DNA of 64,000 bases, taken from M55B127 sp034521955. Lineage in GTDB: Bacteria; Bacillota; Halanaerobiia; Halanaerobiales; M55B127. This document shows positions 1 to 9,328 of this stretch, piece after piece. Location: the NCBI GenBank assembly GCA_034521955.1, contig JAXHLT010000003.1, positions 682,001 through 746,000 on the forward strand. The letters run 5' to 3'. Every line of letters starts with the position of its first letter. Within the stretch, counting starts at the first letter, position 1. The notes beneath the pieces are model-generated. The model made no database searches and was not told where the DNA came from. It worked only from the letters and a program-made list of their open reading frames with translations. Made by a program: the position numbers and the translations under genes.

Positions 1-168
1 AAGTAATTGTTTTATTTTTATTAGATAATTATAATCTATATTATCTAACCATAAATGAGGAGGTTCTCCCCAAATTTCTACATACTTTAAACCCAATTTT
101 GAAATGTTTTTTAATGCATTTTCTAAGTTATCATGTAAATATACACTGCTTGAAACTCCTATCTTCAC
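1..168 (-). CDS. Partial sugar phosphate isomerase/epimerase-like protein (N-terminus)
   Basis: The reading frame runs off the left edge of the window, so only the first 56 codons are seen. The start is GTG with the ribosome site AGAGGTG just upstream. The residues MKIGVSSSVY, then a helix and LKYVEIWGEPP, resemble the first two beta-alpha units of xylose-isomerase-like TIM barrels (AP endonuclease 2 superfamily). It follows the ABC permease by about 15 bases and would be the last visible gene of the GntR-binding protein-permease operon, hinting that the importer carries a compound related to a sugar or polyol. The assignment rests on a short N-terminus only. Confidence 0.5.
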   Translation of the reverse strand, partial: MKIGVSSSVYLHDNLENALKNISKLGLKYVEIWGEPPHLWLDNIDYNYLIKIKQLL

Positions 169-183
169 AATATCACCTCTATT

Positions 184-1041
184 TTATTTATATGATGGAT
201 CAAAATAATCAATAACTGTATCTCCTAAAATGTTTACTGAAAGTACAAATAATGCTAATACAATACCTGGTAATATACTATACCAGGGTGCAAACATCAT
301 ATACCCTCTACCATTTGATATTATTGAACCTAAACTTGGTGAAGGTGGTTGAATACCTAAACCAAAAAATGATAATCCAGCTTCATACATAACTGCACCT
401 GGAATTCCCATTGAAAAAGATACTATAATAATACCCATACAGTTTGGTAAGATGTGTTTTAATATAATTCTTATCTTCTTTGCTCCCAATGCTTCAACAG
501 CCTCAACATATTCATTGTTTTTTATACTCAACACCTGACTTCTTACTAAACGAGCAACATCAGGCCAACCAACAACAACAATTGCTAAAATTACTGAAGT
601 AAGGCTAGGACTAAAAATCAATGTAACAATCATGGCCAATAAAATTGCAGGTATTGACATAAAAACATCTGTAATTCTCATAATAATATTATCTATTATA
701 CCTCCAGAAAAACCTGTTATAAGACCTAGAAATACTCCCAATAACATACTTAAACCCCTTGCAACAATACCAACAAACAAAGATACTCTTACTCCAAATA
801 TAATCCTACTAAATAAATCTCTTCCCAATTGATCTGTACCAAACAAATGCATTTTACTGGGAGGATAAGGAGCATATATTTTTTCCCCGTCAACGGTCAT
901 ACTTGTCTTTACTCTAAGGGGATCATGAGTTGCAATTATAGGAGCAAATAATGCAATAATTATGTATAATAATACTATCAGTAAAGCTATAAAAGCTAAA
1001 GGTTCTTTTTTAATAAATTTTACTATTGTTTTTAAATTCAA
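184..1041 (-). CDS. ABC transporter permease, DppC/OppC family
   Basis: Inner-membrane permease of a peptide/nickel-type (family 5) ABC importer, 285 residues, the usual length. An OppC-type N-terminal segment with one membrane helix (about residues 17-39) precedes the binding-protein-dependent transport domain. The EAA loop is visible as VEAVEALGAKK near residue 180, where the ATPase would dock. The start is TTG, 5 bases after a GGAGGAG ribosome site. It lies 12 bases downstream of the DppB-like gene. No ATPase gene is present in the window, so those subunits must lie beyond the left edge or elsewhere. The substrate cannot be told from the sequence. Confidence 0.93.
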   Translation of the reverse strand: MNLKTIVKFIKKEPLAFIALLIVLLYIIIALFAPIIATHDPLRVKTSMTVDGEKIYAPYPPSKMHLFGTDQLGRDLFSRIIFGVRVSLFVGIVARGLSMLLGVFLGLITGFSGGIIDNIIMRITDVFMSIPAILLAMIVTLIFSPSLTSVILAIVVVGWPDVARLVRSQVLSIKNNEYVEAVEALGAKKIRIILKHILPNCMGIIIVSFSMGIPGAVMYEAGLSFFGLGIQPPSPSLGSIISNGRGYMMFAPWYSILPGIVLALFVLSVNILGDTVIDYFDPSYK

Positions 1042-1053
1042 TGCTTACTCCTC

Positions 1054-1983
1054 CTAGTTATGATATCTAATACGAGGATCTATTAATCCATAAGTGAGAT
1101 CAACAAATAGGTTAATAACTATAACTAATGAAGCAATTAACATAGTTGCAGTTTGTAAAGCAGGAAAATCTTTAGCTAATAATGCATCATAAACATATTT
1201 TCCCATACCAGGCCAGGTAAAGATAATTTCAATCATAATAACTCCACCCATCATTCTGCTTAAATTTGTTCCTGTCATAGTAATCATTGGAATCAATGCA
1301 TTTCTAACAATATGTTTTGTAATAACCCAAAAGTTTGATAAACCTTTTGACTTAGCTGTCCTTATATAATCATTATTCATTACATCTATTACAGCTGATC
1401 TTGTAACTCTTGCCAACATTCCGCTATTTGGTAATACTAATGTTAAGGTAGGTAATATTATATATAAATCAAACCCTGATCTATATCCTGAAGGAGGAAG
1501 CCAGCCTAGATAAATACTAAAAAGTAGTTGAATTACAAGTGCTGACCAAAAAAGTGGAAGTGATAGTCCAGATACAGATACTGCCATGATAAGCCTATCC
1601 CAAATTGATTTTCGCCAAACTGCAGAAATAATTCCCATTATACCTCCAATAATAAATGAAATGATTTGAACTATAATAGTTAGTTGTAAGGTTCTTTTAA
1701 ACACAATCGGAATTTCATCAATAATTGCTTTTCCAGATTGATAAGAATGACCAAAATCACCTGTTAAAAAATTAGTAAGAAATTCAAAATACTGTACTGG
1801 TAATGGTCTGTTTAAACCCATTTCATTGGTTATACTATCCACAACCTCTTTGCTTGCAGATGGACCAGCGATCATTCTAGCAACATCACCTGGGATTAGA
1901 TATAAAAAGACAAAGATTAGTAAAGATAGTCCTATTAATATTGGTATTAAGAATAAAAACCGTTTTAATATGTAATTAAACAA
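1054..1983 (-). CDS. ABC transporter permease, DppB/OppB family
   Basis: The second permease of the same importer, 309 residues. It has the typical N-terminal membrane helix (FNYILKRFLFLIPILIG), the conserved PGDVARMIAG segment after it, and the EAA loop (YIRTAKSKGL, about residue 203) in the C-terminal transport domain. TTG start with an AGGAGAGG ribosome site. Family 5 importers use one DppB- and one DppC-type subunit to form the channel, and the gene order binding protein-B-C here is standard. An inverted repeat lies between this gene and the binding-protein gene upstream. Confidence 0.93.
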   Translation of the reverse strand: MFNYILKRFLFLIPILIGLSLLIFVFLYLIPGDVARMIAGPSASKEVVDSITNEMGLNRPLPVQYFEFLTNFLTGDFGHSYQSGKAIIDEIPIVFKRTLQLTIIVQIISFIIGGIMGIISAVWRKSIWDRLIMAVSVSGLSLPLFWSALVIQLLFSIYLGWLPPSGYRSGFDLYIILPTLTLVLPNSGMLARVTRSAVIDVMNNDYIRTAKSKGLSNFWVITKHIVRNALIPMITMTGTNLSRMMGGVIMIEIIFTWPGMGKYVYDALLAKDFPALQTATMLIASLVIVINLFVDLTYGLIDPRIRYHN

Positions 1984-2032
1984 TCTAATCCTCTCCTTAG
2001 TAAATATGTACTGATTAATAAATATATAAGAA

Positions 2033-2059
2033 ACCGGGCATAGTTAACTACACCCGGTA
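2033..2059 (-). terminator. Stem-loop between binding-protein and permease genes
   Basis: On the minus strand ACCGGG pairs with CCCGGT, enclosing a loop that itself contains the palindrome TAGTTAACTA. It is followed by TTCTTATAT, a weak U tract. Such intercistronic hairpins often leave the binding protein more abundant than the permeases, either by partial termination or by protecting mRNA 3' ends; which one applies here is inference. Confidence 0.55.
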
Positions 2060-2067
2060 ACTAAATA

Positions 2068-3648
2068 TTACTCTGCTAACCAAACTCTATGGAACATGTG
2101 TATATCCATTGCACTTGGCTGCCAATTTCTAACGTCAGGATTCATTACATCTACCCAAATATTATGTGTTGTAGATATATATGGTAATTCTTCTTGTACC
2201 ATATTATTAATTTCTTCATATATATTTTTACGTTCTTGTTCATCAGTTTCTAATCTTCCTTCTTCAATTAGATTATCAATTTTATCATTTGAATAAAATG
2301 CTACATTACCTCCACCGTCAATTGAATCTGAATGTAATAGAGGATATACAAAGGAATCTGGATCAGCATAATCTGCAACTCTATAACCATAAGCTAAATC
2401 AAAGTTTCCTTCACCAATCATTGACATATATTCACCTCGTTGAACAGGTTTAAGTTCAATATTAATACCTACATCTCTTAAGTTTTGTTGATAAATTTCA
2501 AGTATTTTAATTAAGTTTGACCAAGGTAAACTTATTACTGTATATGTTTCTGGTAATCCATCAGGGTAACCTGCTTCAGCTAATAGTTCTTTTGCTTTTT
2601 CGGGATTATACTCATATGCTGGTGCTTCAGGGTCATGGCCCATAAAGCCTGGGGGGAAGATTCCAATAGCTCTATTAGCTCTACCTTGTAATGAGTCTAT
2701 AACTGATTCTCTGTTTAACGCATAACTTATAGCTTGACGTAATTTAAGATTATTTCCAAAAGGTCCTTCATTCATATTAACTATAAAATAAGCAACATGT
2801 AATGTATTAACTCGATAGATAGAATCTTTATATACGCTGTTATTTGTTAAACCCTGATGGTGAGCTGGAGTAACCCAAGCCCAATCAATATTACCAGAAA
2901 GAAGTTCAATGATTCTGGTATTTTCATCATGAATAAATCTAAACTTTAAAGTATCCAAATATGGACGTCCTGCCCAATAGTCCTCAAATGCAGACATTTC
3001 TAATTCTAAATTCTGTTCCCAGTTGGTTAATTTAAAGGGACCTGCACTTACAACATTTTGTCCAAACTGATCGCCATATTCTTCAACAGCTGTTTTTGAT
3101 ACAACAGCAGCACCTGGAGATGCTAACATAGAAACAAAAGGAGTTAAAGGTTCTACTAATTCAATTTCTAGTGTATAGTCATCAGCAACTCTAATTCCTG
3201 AAACTTCAGCTGCTTCACCATCTCTCATCTCACTATAGCCAACTACTTTATTAAACAACCATGCTTGAGGAGATCTTGTTTCTGGATTTATAACTCTTTC
3301 AAAACTGTATTTTACATCTTCAGCAGTAATATTTTCACCATTATGAAAATATGCATCTTCTCTAAGATCAAAAGTCCATACTAAACCATCATCTGAAACT
3401 TCCCAAGACTTTGCAATACCTGGTTCAATACTTTGGCCACTTGGACTTAACCTTGCTAAACCCTCTAATACGTTTGCAGCCATTACTGCTTGGTCCCAAG
3501 AACCTAAGGCAGCGGGATCTAATGATTTTGGGTCAGTAGATGAAAATCCTGTGAATTCACCACCATAATTACCCTCTGCAACTACAACTGAACTAAACAC
3601 TAGACTAAAAACTAGTAATAATAATATTAATATTGAATATCTTCTCAT
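2068..3648 (-). CDS. ABC transporter substrate-binding protein, family 5
   Basis: Extracytoplasmic solute-binding protein of the peptide/nickel family (SBP_bac_5), 526 residues. A signal peptide occupies residues 1-25 (MRRYS, then a hydrophobic run ending SSVVVAEG). There is no lipobox cysteine after it, so the protein is predicted to be soluble in a periplasm rather than a lipoprotein. Family signatures include SLDPAALGSWD, AEDVKYSFERV and the C-terminal hinge segment DLAYGYRVADYADPDSF. ATG start with AAGGAGG 10 bases upstream. It follows the GntR gene and precedes the two permeases, all in one direction. The ligand is unknown. Confidence 0.93.
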   Translation of the reverse strand: MRRYSILILLLLVFSLVFSSVVVAEGNYGGEFTGFSSTDPKSLDPAALGSWDQAVMAANVLEGLARLSPSGQSIEPGIAKSWEVSDDGLVWTFDLREDAYFHNGENITAEDVKYSFERVINPETRSPQAWLFNKVVGYSEMRDGEAAEVSGIRVADDYTLEIELVEPLTPFVSMLASPGAAVVSKTAVEEYGDQFGQNVVSAGPFKLTNWEQNLELEMSAFEDYWAGRPYLDTLKFRFIHDENTRIIELLSGNIDWAWVTPAHHQGLTNNSVYKDSIYRVNTLHVAYFIVNMNEGPFGNNLKLRQAISYALNRESVIDSLQGRANRAIGIFPPGFMGHDPEAPAYEYNPEKAKELLAEAGYPDGLPETYTVISLPWSNLIKILEIYQQNLRDVGINIELKPVQRGEYMSMIGEGNFDLAYGYRVADYADPDSFVYPLLHSDSIDGGGNVAFYSNDKIDNLIEEGRLETDEQERKNIYEEINNMVQEELPYISTTHNIWVDVMNPDVRNWQPSAMDIHMFHRVWLAE

Positions 3649-3719
3649 ATTCTCAAATTCCTCCTTGGTTTATTATATTATGTTTAAAACTGATAATCTG
3701 CTCACTTATCACCTCCTAA

Positions 3720-4473
3720 TTATAGTTGACTTGTAATGTGAAATTTAAATGAATCCGACCTGTAATATGCCTCTACATACTCCATCGGCCCACTCTCACA
3801 GTCTACAAGTGCTTCCACATAGAATAAAGCTTCATTTAAACCAATTTGTAATAATTTGTTCTCTTTTGTTCCAGCTTTTTTAATCTCAAGTGTTTCATGA
3901 GTAGTTTTAGGTTTTAATGAACAGTGTTTTTCTAAAAGTGTATATAAAGATTTGTTTTTTAACTCTTCTTTATGCTCGATTAAGTTTTTTGCTTTATTGT
4001 AAGGAAGGTAAGATTCTTGGATTCCAACCGGATAATCATTAATCCATCTCAATCTAGATAACATAATTATCTTGTCATCATTATGTAATTTTAATTTTTT
4101 ATGAATTTCTTCACTTGCACTACCGACTTCAAAGTTTAATATATCAGCTCTTGTAGTAAAACCTTTTTCACTCATAGCTTTTGTAAAACTTTTTATTTGC
4201 ATCAAGGATTGGATCTATTTTGGGATTAACAACTATAGTACCTTTACCTCTTTCTCTTTTGGCTACTCCTTGTTTAACTAACTCTTCTAAAGCATTTCTT
4301 GCTGTCATCCTAGATATGTCAAATTGTGAGCTCAATTCATTCTCTGAAGGTAATAAATCACCATCTTTTAAATCATTTTCATCAATAAATTTGTATAACT
4401 GTTCCTTTATTTGATGATAGATCGGAATAACTGAATTTTTATTGATATTCATCTGTTTTGTAATTTTACTCAT
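3720..4473 (-). pseudogene. GntR/HutC-family regulator, one frameshift
   Basis: The N-terminal winged helix-turn-helix (IYHQIKEQLYKF, LSSQFDISRMTARNALEELV, then GKGTIVV) reads from 4473 to about 4213. The UTRA ligand-binding domain (SFTKAMSEKGF through SGPMEYVEAYYRSD) continues in another frame to 3720. Removing one base from the pair at 4211-4212 restores a continuous HutC-type junction, NPKIDQSLMQIKSFTKAM. It is thus either a one-base sequencing error or a recent inactivation. The gene is first in the operon with the ABC importer and probably represses it; the palindrome TTGTATATACAA sits at its own promoter. Confidence 0.82.
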
Positions 4474-4496
4474 ATTAATTCACCCCAATTGACTAG

Positions 4497-4539
4497 TTGT
4501 ATATACAATTATATTACCATAAGTTTTTACCCCCGTCAA
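4497..4539 (-). promoter_or_regulatory. Promoter and GntR/HutC-type operator of the ABC importer operon
   Basis: On the minus strand TTGACG (4534-4539) and TAATAT (4511-4516) are 17 bases apart, a plausible sigma-A promoter. TTGTATATACAA (4497-4508) is a perfect 12-base palindrome at the promoter's downstream edge. It fits the GT-N-TA-N-AC core described for HutC-subfamily GntR regulators, so autoregulation is likely. Confidence 0.55.
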
Positions 4540-4614
4540 CTTGAATATTGAATTTTGTAAAAATTATAAAAACTTAACGGTTTTAACATATTTCTTTGTG
4601 ATAATTTAACTAAT

Positions 4615-4650
4615 AAATTCAAAAAAGGCGTCTCTATAAAAAGAGACACC
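4615..4650 (-). terminator. Intrinsic terminator after the 377-residue gene
   Basis: On the minus strand GGTGTCTCT pairs with AGAGACGCC around a TTTTAT loop, followed by six Ts. It ends transcription of the gene at 4726-5859. Confidence 0.8.
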
Positions 4651-4725
4651 CCTGAATAAATAATAGATATCTTAACCTCTTTTAAACTTTTAATAGAACT
4701 ACATAACACCTATTATTTTTAATAT

Positions 4726-5859
4726 TTATTTTGTTTTCAAATCTATCCTTTGAGCAAAATACCTTATAGCTTGATAAACAGCCATTTTAGAAGGTGTTTT
4801 GTTTTCACTTTTATCCATTTCATATAATTTTAAAGCAGAGTACAAACTAGTAAAATAGTGTGGATCCCAATTCGGTTTATAGTAATTTGTATAAAGCCTA
4901 AACATCCAATCAACTGCTTTATTATAATCTTTTTCTAAAACATTTAAATATACTGGAAAAGTATCGTCTAAATTTTTAAGTAAAAAAGTATTTTCAAATT
5001 CTTCATATGTTCCTAAATTATATTCTCTTGTTTCCATATTTTCTATCTTCTCTTTTTGTTTTTTATCAACTTCTTTGTCTCCTATCCAATTTAAGAAGTT
5101 ATGATAAGGAATATAGACACCATTATTCTCATCTTTTTCCCATAATAAATAAACAGCTAATGTTATCATATGATGTAGATTAATTATTCCTTCACCAGAA
5201 GCACATACTTCAATTAACTTGGAAATATCTTCAAAGTGATCAGTATCAAACTGAATATGTACATCATTTCTATAATTAAATCTGGATAAATACATAATAT
5301 AACTAAATATTGAATTAGTATCATAACGCGAATTCTCTACAACTAAATCCCTCATAACAGGATAAAAACAGGTAAAACTATGTCCTAAAGTTTTTGATAA
5401 AGATTCTGTACCTAATACAAGTAAGTTGTTTTTTAACATCTCAGGCTTATATTTTAAAAGCCCCAAGCTATAGTAGTATGCATTATGAATATTACCCTTA
5501 TCAATCTCTTCAATCATACTTTTTAAGGTTGATTGGTCAGCATAATCTTCTTTATAACCTATCCGATCAGCTTCAACTTTAATAAACCGTCTTTCTGTCA
5601 TATTTATTGCAAGTAGATTTATCAATTCTTTTTCTGTAAAAGATGAAAAATAATTATTAATAGAAAGTTCTCTTAAAAATAACGCCATTTTTATAAAATG
5701 AAAATTACCATAAGTTAAATTTGCTTCTGTTAACATTACAGGAGCCATTTCATTTACAAAGTCAGCAAGATTAAGATCTGTATAGTCTAGGCTCGCTATT
5801 ATTTCTTTAATTCTTTTTTTATTTTTATTTACAATAGCCTCTCCCAACTTAGAATACAT
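4726..5859 (-). CDS. Unrecognised 377-residue helical protein
   Basis: I do not recognise this gene. It encodes a soluble protein with no signal peptide or membrane helix, and looks mostly alpha-helical. Notable spots are ALFLRELSINNYFSSF (about residues 60-75), LGHSFTCFYPVMRD near residue 157, and INLHHMITLAVYLLWEKD near residue 225. The paired histidines might bind a metal or cofactor, and the His-rich helices are faintly reminiscent of questin-oxidase-like proteins; this is only a guess. ATG start with AAGGGG upstream. It is a single-gene unit with its own terminator, between the GntR operon and the divergently transcribed pirin gene. Confidence 0.6.
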   Translation of the reverse strand: MYSKLGEAIVNKNKKRIKEIIASLDYTDLNLADFVNEMAPVMLTEANLTYGNFHFIKMALFLRELSINNYFSSFTEKELINLLAINMTERRFIKVEADRIGYKEDYADQSTLKSMIEEIDKGNIHNAYYYSLGLLKYKPEMLKNNLLVLGTESLSKTLGHSFTCFYPVMRDLVVENSRYDTNSIFSYIMYLSRFNYRNDVHIQFDTDHFEDISKLIEVCASGEGIINLHHMITLAVYLLWEKDENNGVYIPYHNFLNWIGDKEVDKKQKEKIENMETREYNLGTYEEFENTFLLKNLDDTFPVYLNVLEKDYNKAVDWMFRLYTNYYKPNWDPHYFTSLYSALKLYEMDKSENKTPSKMAVYQAIRYFAQRIDLKTK

Positions 5860-6059
5860 TGTAATACCCCTTTCTTTCTATATTAACCTTCTCTTCTATA
5901 GTTTTATTATATCAAAATAATCTAAAATAATACATTTAAAACTGTTGATTATTTTTTTATTTTTAGTAATTTAGTTGACTGAATATATTGTCTTTATCCT
6001 TTAGAATTATATTTAACATAATAATATGAACATGATCAACTTCTAAGGAGGTTCAAGTA

Positions 6060-6797
6060 ATGAGTAAATATGAAATAGTACAAAGCAAAGAAATGGGTGA
6101 AGGTCAAGGTGCAAATGTAAAACGATTATTTCCTACTAGAAATTATCCAGCACATTATGACCCATTTGTTCTATTAGATGAATTTTTTGTAGAAAGTCCA
6201 GCTAGTTTTCCAGATCATGAACATCGTGGTTTTGAAGCTGTAACTTATATGCTAGAAGGTTCTTTTGTTCATAGTGACAACCTAGGAAACAATAGTGAAG
6301 TAAAAGAAGGTGGCTTACAAACCTTTAATGCCGGGAAAAGTTTAGTTCATTCAGAGAAACCGGGTGAGACTGGTTTTAGTCATGGTATACAGCTATGGGT
6401 TAATCTACCTAAGAACAAGAAAAACTCTGAACCAACATACCAATCAATAAAACAAACTAAAGTAATTAAAGATGAAGAAGATATTAAAATTAGAAAAGTT
6501 TTAGGTGATAATATTTCTGTTAAACTCAATACAGAAGTAGACTACTACGATATCCAGTTAAATAATAATGCTTCTATACAACAATATATAAATGATGCTC
6601 ACAAAGGTATACTTTATGTAGTAAAAGGTGATTTATCTATTAGTAATTTAGATGAAAATATTTCTTCTGGTACTGCTTTACTTTTTGAAGATTTAGACCA
6701 GTTAGAAATAAAAAGTGAAAATGAAACAAGATTTGTGTTAATTACAGGTAAACCATTAAATCAAGAAATAAAAATTAGAGGGTCATTTGTTGAATAA
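6060..6797 (+). CDS. Pirin family protein
   Basis: A double-cupin protein of 245 residues. The N-terminal pirin cupin has the metal-binding signature PDHEHRGFEAVTYML (about residues 57-71) and a second ligand set in LVHSEKP (about 97-103): three His and one Glu, as in human and bacterial pirins. The C-terminal cupin (about 160-240) is weaker, as usual. Pirins bind Fe or other metals; some have quercetinase activity and others bind regulators, and the role here is not determinable. ATG start follows AAGGAGG. Single-gene unit on the plus strand, closed by a terminator. Confidence 0.92.
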   Translation: MSKYEIVQSKEMGEGQGANVKRLFPTRNYPAHYDPFVLLDEFFVESPASFPDHEHRGFEAVTYMLEGSFVHSDNLGNNSEVKEGGLQTFNAGKSLVHSEKPGETGFSHGIQLWVNLPKNKKNSEPTYQSIKQTKVIKDEEDIKIRKVLGDNISVKLNTEVDYYDIQLNNNASIQQYINDAHKGILYVVKGDLSISNLDENISSGTALLFEDLDQLEIKSENETRFVLITGKPLNQEIKIRGSFVE

Positions 6798-6831
6798 ATA
6801 ACTTATTTAAAATTTAATAGTAAATTTATTG

Positions 6832-6862
6832 AAGAGGCTTTTGAATGCCTCTTTATTTTTTT
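6832..6862 (+). terminator. Intrinsic terminator after pirin gene
   Basis: AAGAGGC and GCCTCTT form a seven-pair stem around TTTTGAAT, followed by TATTTTTTT. Confidence 0.85.
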
Positions 6863-6980
6863 GCCTATTAATATTATAATTAATTTATAAAAGTAATGTT
6901 ATTTATAGTACAAAACATTTATATTAACCATTGATATGTGTTATAATATAATTTGTGCTATTTATAAGGAGGAGATTGAG

Positions 6981-8324
6981 ATGGTTGAGGACAACAACAT
7001 TAAACAAGATATATTACAGTACATAAAAAATGATAAAGATGTACATGAAGAATGGGTGGAAGATAATTTTCCTATAGATATAGCTGAAACTCTATCAACC
7101 ATTGAAAATGGACAGGTTAGGGACTTTACTGAACTTTTAAGTAGTGAAGATCTTGCTGAAATTATTGAACAATCTGATGAAGAACTACAGATTCAAATAT
7201 TAAAAACTAAAACTATTGACCAAATCACAGAAATATTTTCTTATATGGCCAAAGATAACGTTGCTGATATTTTAGGTAACCTTCCTATTAAATTAGGTAA
7301 AGAACTATTAAGACAAATGCGTCAAGATGAAGCAAATACTATCAAAAAACTTCTCGGTTATGATATAGAATCTGCCGGAGGTATAATGACAACTGAATAT
7401 ATAATATTAAAAAAGGATATGTCAATAGGTGAAGCATTAGATAAAATTAAAGAAATAGCCCCTAAAACTGAGATTATAGATACAATATTTATAATGGATA
7501 GAAGTAAAAAATTCATTGGTACAGTTGATATTAGAGATATTCTGAATAATGACTATGAAATGAAATTAGAAGAAATCATGGAAGATAATATTATATCTGT
7601 AACTGCTGATACTGACCAGGAAATTGTTGCCCAACAGGTGGCTAAATATAATTTATCAGTTGTACCGGTTGTAAATAAAAATAATAACTTATTAGGTATT
7701 ATTACAGTTGATGATATTATCGATGTAATCGAAGCAGAAAACACAGAAGATATGTTTAAAATGGTTGGTATTGATGAAGAAGAAAGTATTAACAGTCCAA
7801 TCTGGAAATCAATAAAAAGAAGACTACCCTGGCTATATATAAACTTAGGAACTGCTTTTTTAGCTGCTTTAACAGTCGGTTTATTTGAAGATGTTATCTC
7901 ACAGGTTGTTGCATTAGCAGCAGCTATGCCGATTGTTGCCGGAATGGGTGGTAATGCTGGTACTCAAACCTTATCAATTGTAATCCGCGGTATTGCATTA
8001 GGTGAAATCGAAGATAAAAACAAATGGAAATTACTTTTAAAAGAAAGCATATTAGGAATTATACATGGTATAGCAATTGGTATTATGACAGGACTTATTT
8101 TATATTTACTTTATGGCAACCCATATTTAGGTCTAATAATCTTTGCGTCAATGATCATTAACCTTTTATTAGCTGGTCTATTTGGTTTTTTAATACCAAT
8201 TGGTTTACAGTCAATCGGTGTTGACCCTGCCTTAGCGTCTGCAATATTTTTAACAACTGCTACCGATGTATTTGGTTTCTTCGCATTTTTAGGATTAGCT
8301 AAAATATTTATACATCTGCTATAA
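6981..8324 (+). CDS. mgtE: Magnesium transporter MgtE
   Basis: Mg2+ channel of the inner membrane, 447 residues. The order is an MgtE N-domain (about 20-115), two CBS domains (about 120-240) that sense intracellular Mg2+, a connecting helix, and five membrane helices (about 270-445) with the pore signature PIVAGMGGNAGTQTLS. An in-frame ATG exists 45 bases upstream, but the chosen ATG at 6981 is preceded by AAGGAGG at the right distance, so it is the better start. No M-box (Mg2+ riboswitch) is visible in the roughly 120-base leader. Confidence 0.95.
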   Translation: MVEDNNIKQDILQYIKNDKDVHEEWVEDNFPIDIAETLSTIENGQVRDFTELLSSEDLAEIIEQSDEELQIQILKTKTIDQITEIFSYMAKDNVADILGNLPIKLGKELLRQMRQDEANTIKKLLGYDIESAGGIMTTEYIILKKDMSIGEALDKIKEIAPKTEIIDTIFIMDRSKKFIGTVDIRDILNNDYEMKLEEIMEDNIISVTADTDQEIVAQQVAKYNLSVVPVVNKNNNLLGIITVDDIIDVIEAENTEDMFKMVGIDEEESINSPIWKSIKRRLPWLYINLGTAFLAALTVGLFEDVISQVVALAAAMPIVAGMGGNAGTQTLSIVIRGIALGEIEDKNKWKLLLKESILGIIHGIAIGIMTGLILYLLYGNPYLGLIIFASMIINLLLAGLFGFLIPIGLQSIGVDPALASAIFLTTATDVFGFFAFLGLAKIFIHLL

Positions 8325-8360
8325 TTATAATTAAAATAATTAATCACTATAATAAGTATT

Positions 8361-8427
8361 AGGACATTTATCCTTATCATATACTTGCTGCAAAAGTTTA
8401 AATTTGTATATTAGGATAAATGTCCTT
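8361..8427. repeat. Perfect 14-base inverted repeat between convergent genes
   Basis: AGGACATTTATCCT (from 8361) is repeated as AGGATAAATGTCCT (ending 8426), separated by about 38 bases; each arm is itself nearly palindromic. It sits between mgtE (plus) and the cupin gene (minus) and could be a bidirectional terminator, although the following T tract (GAATTTTTAT) is poor. Confidence 0.55.
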
Positions 8428-8443
8428 GAATTTTTATATAAAT

Positions 8444-8755
8444 TTATTTTTCAGTTTTATTTATTTGTATTCCCATAATTTTTATTCCATTTTCACTTTT
8501 TAATGATAATTCAGCGGGCTCTGTAATCATACATTGTCCGCTTTTTATTTCTTTTGATTTACCATTAACTTTAACTATGCCTTTCCCTTCAAGTACATAA
8601 AACATCACATAAGAATCCATTTGGCATTTTGGCATCTCACCTTGAGCAGGTAATTCAATAATTCTACTTTTAAATTCTTTTGTTTTGTAAAAAACATTTT
8701 TATCTCTTTTTTCATAAGGATTTACTTCCATTTCATTTAAATCAAATAATTCCAT
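8444..8755 (-). CDS. Small cupin-domain protein
   Basis: A 103-residue single-domain cupin. The core MFYVLEGKGIVKVNGKSKEIKSGQCMITEP matches cupin motif 1/2 spacing, with the glycine turns conserved. The usual metal-binding histidines of motif 1 are not obvious, so metal binding is doubtful. It follows the split COG0701 permease genes by 21 bases and is probably the last gene of that TetR-permease-permease-cupin unit. Substrate or role unknown. Confidence 0.75.
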   Translation of the reverse strand: MELFDLNEMEVNPYEKRDKNVFYKTKEFKSRIIELPAQGEMPKCQMDSYVMFYVLEGKGIVKVNGKSKEIKSGQCMITEPAELSLKSENGIKIMGIQINKTEK

Positions 8756-8776
8756 TACTTGTTCACTCCCTTCGTT

Positions 8777-9328
8777 TTAAGTTTTAACTTCACTTTTTTC
8801 TACTAACAACTCAATGATATAACCAATTATGATAATTGATATTAAAGTAAATATGAATCTAATAACAGCAAATTTAATTCCTAAAAACTTTATTTCAATA
8901 CTAATTTGAGGTATTTTTAATGAACCCCAAACTCCTAAAAAGATCAATACATTACTAATTCTTGCTTTTTTTCTAATTAGTTCAGCCGCAATAGGAAATG
9001 CTATATACAAAGGTCCGGTAGGTAATGTACCTAAAAATATAGATATTAATATACCTTTTAGTCCAGACTTTTTTCCCAAATATTTATTAATTAATGATTT
9101 TGGTACCCAAACATCAGCAAGTCCCATTAAGATTAATACTGCTGGAAAAATCGTAATCATTTCAATACCATATCTTTGTGATATATCCATTGAAGATATT
9201 ATTTGTTCTGGAAAGAATCTATATAAGAGAAACAAAATAGCTGTTATAACTAAAATATATTTTATAGATTTAGTTATACCAGTTTTTATTTTATCTTTAA
9301 CATTTGATTTATCATTATTATTTTTCAC
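8777..9328 (-). CDS. Permease half (COG0701/ArsP-like), second gene
   Basis: A 183-residue membrane protein with a cytosolic basic N-terminus and about five helices. The segments ILMGLADVWVP, then KYLGKKSGLKG and LGTLPTGPLYIAFPIA, match one half of the COG0701 (YraQ/ArsP-like) permease fold, in which an intact protein has two such halves. The upstream gene encodes the other half and overlaps it by four bases (ATGA-type coupling), so the two probably form one heterodimeric transporter. Members of the family export organoarsenicals or act on unknown substrates; nothing here fixes the substrate. Confidence 0.72.
   Translation of the reverse strand: MKNNNDKSNVKDKIKTGITKSIKYILVITAILFLLYRFFPEQIISSMDISQRYGIEMITIFPAVLILMGLADVWVPKSLINKYLGKKSGLKGILISIFLGTLPTGPLYIAFPIAAELIRKKARISNVLIFLGVWGSLKIPQISIEIKFLGIKFAVIRFIFTLISIIIIGYIIELLVEKSEVKT

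Noticed and set aside
6863..6980. M-box or other Mg2+ riboswitch ahead of mgtE
   Set aside because: The gap is only about 118 bases, AT-rich, and none of the M-box core words can be found.
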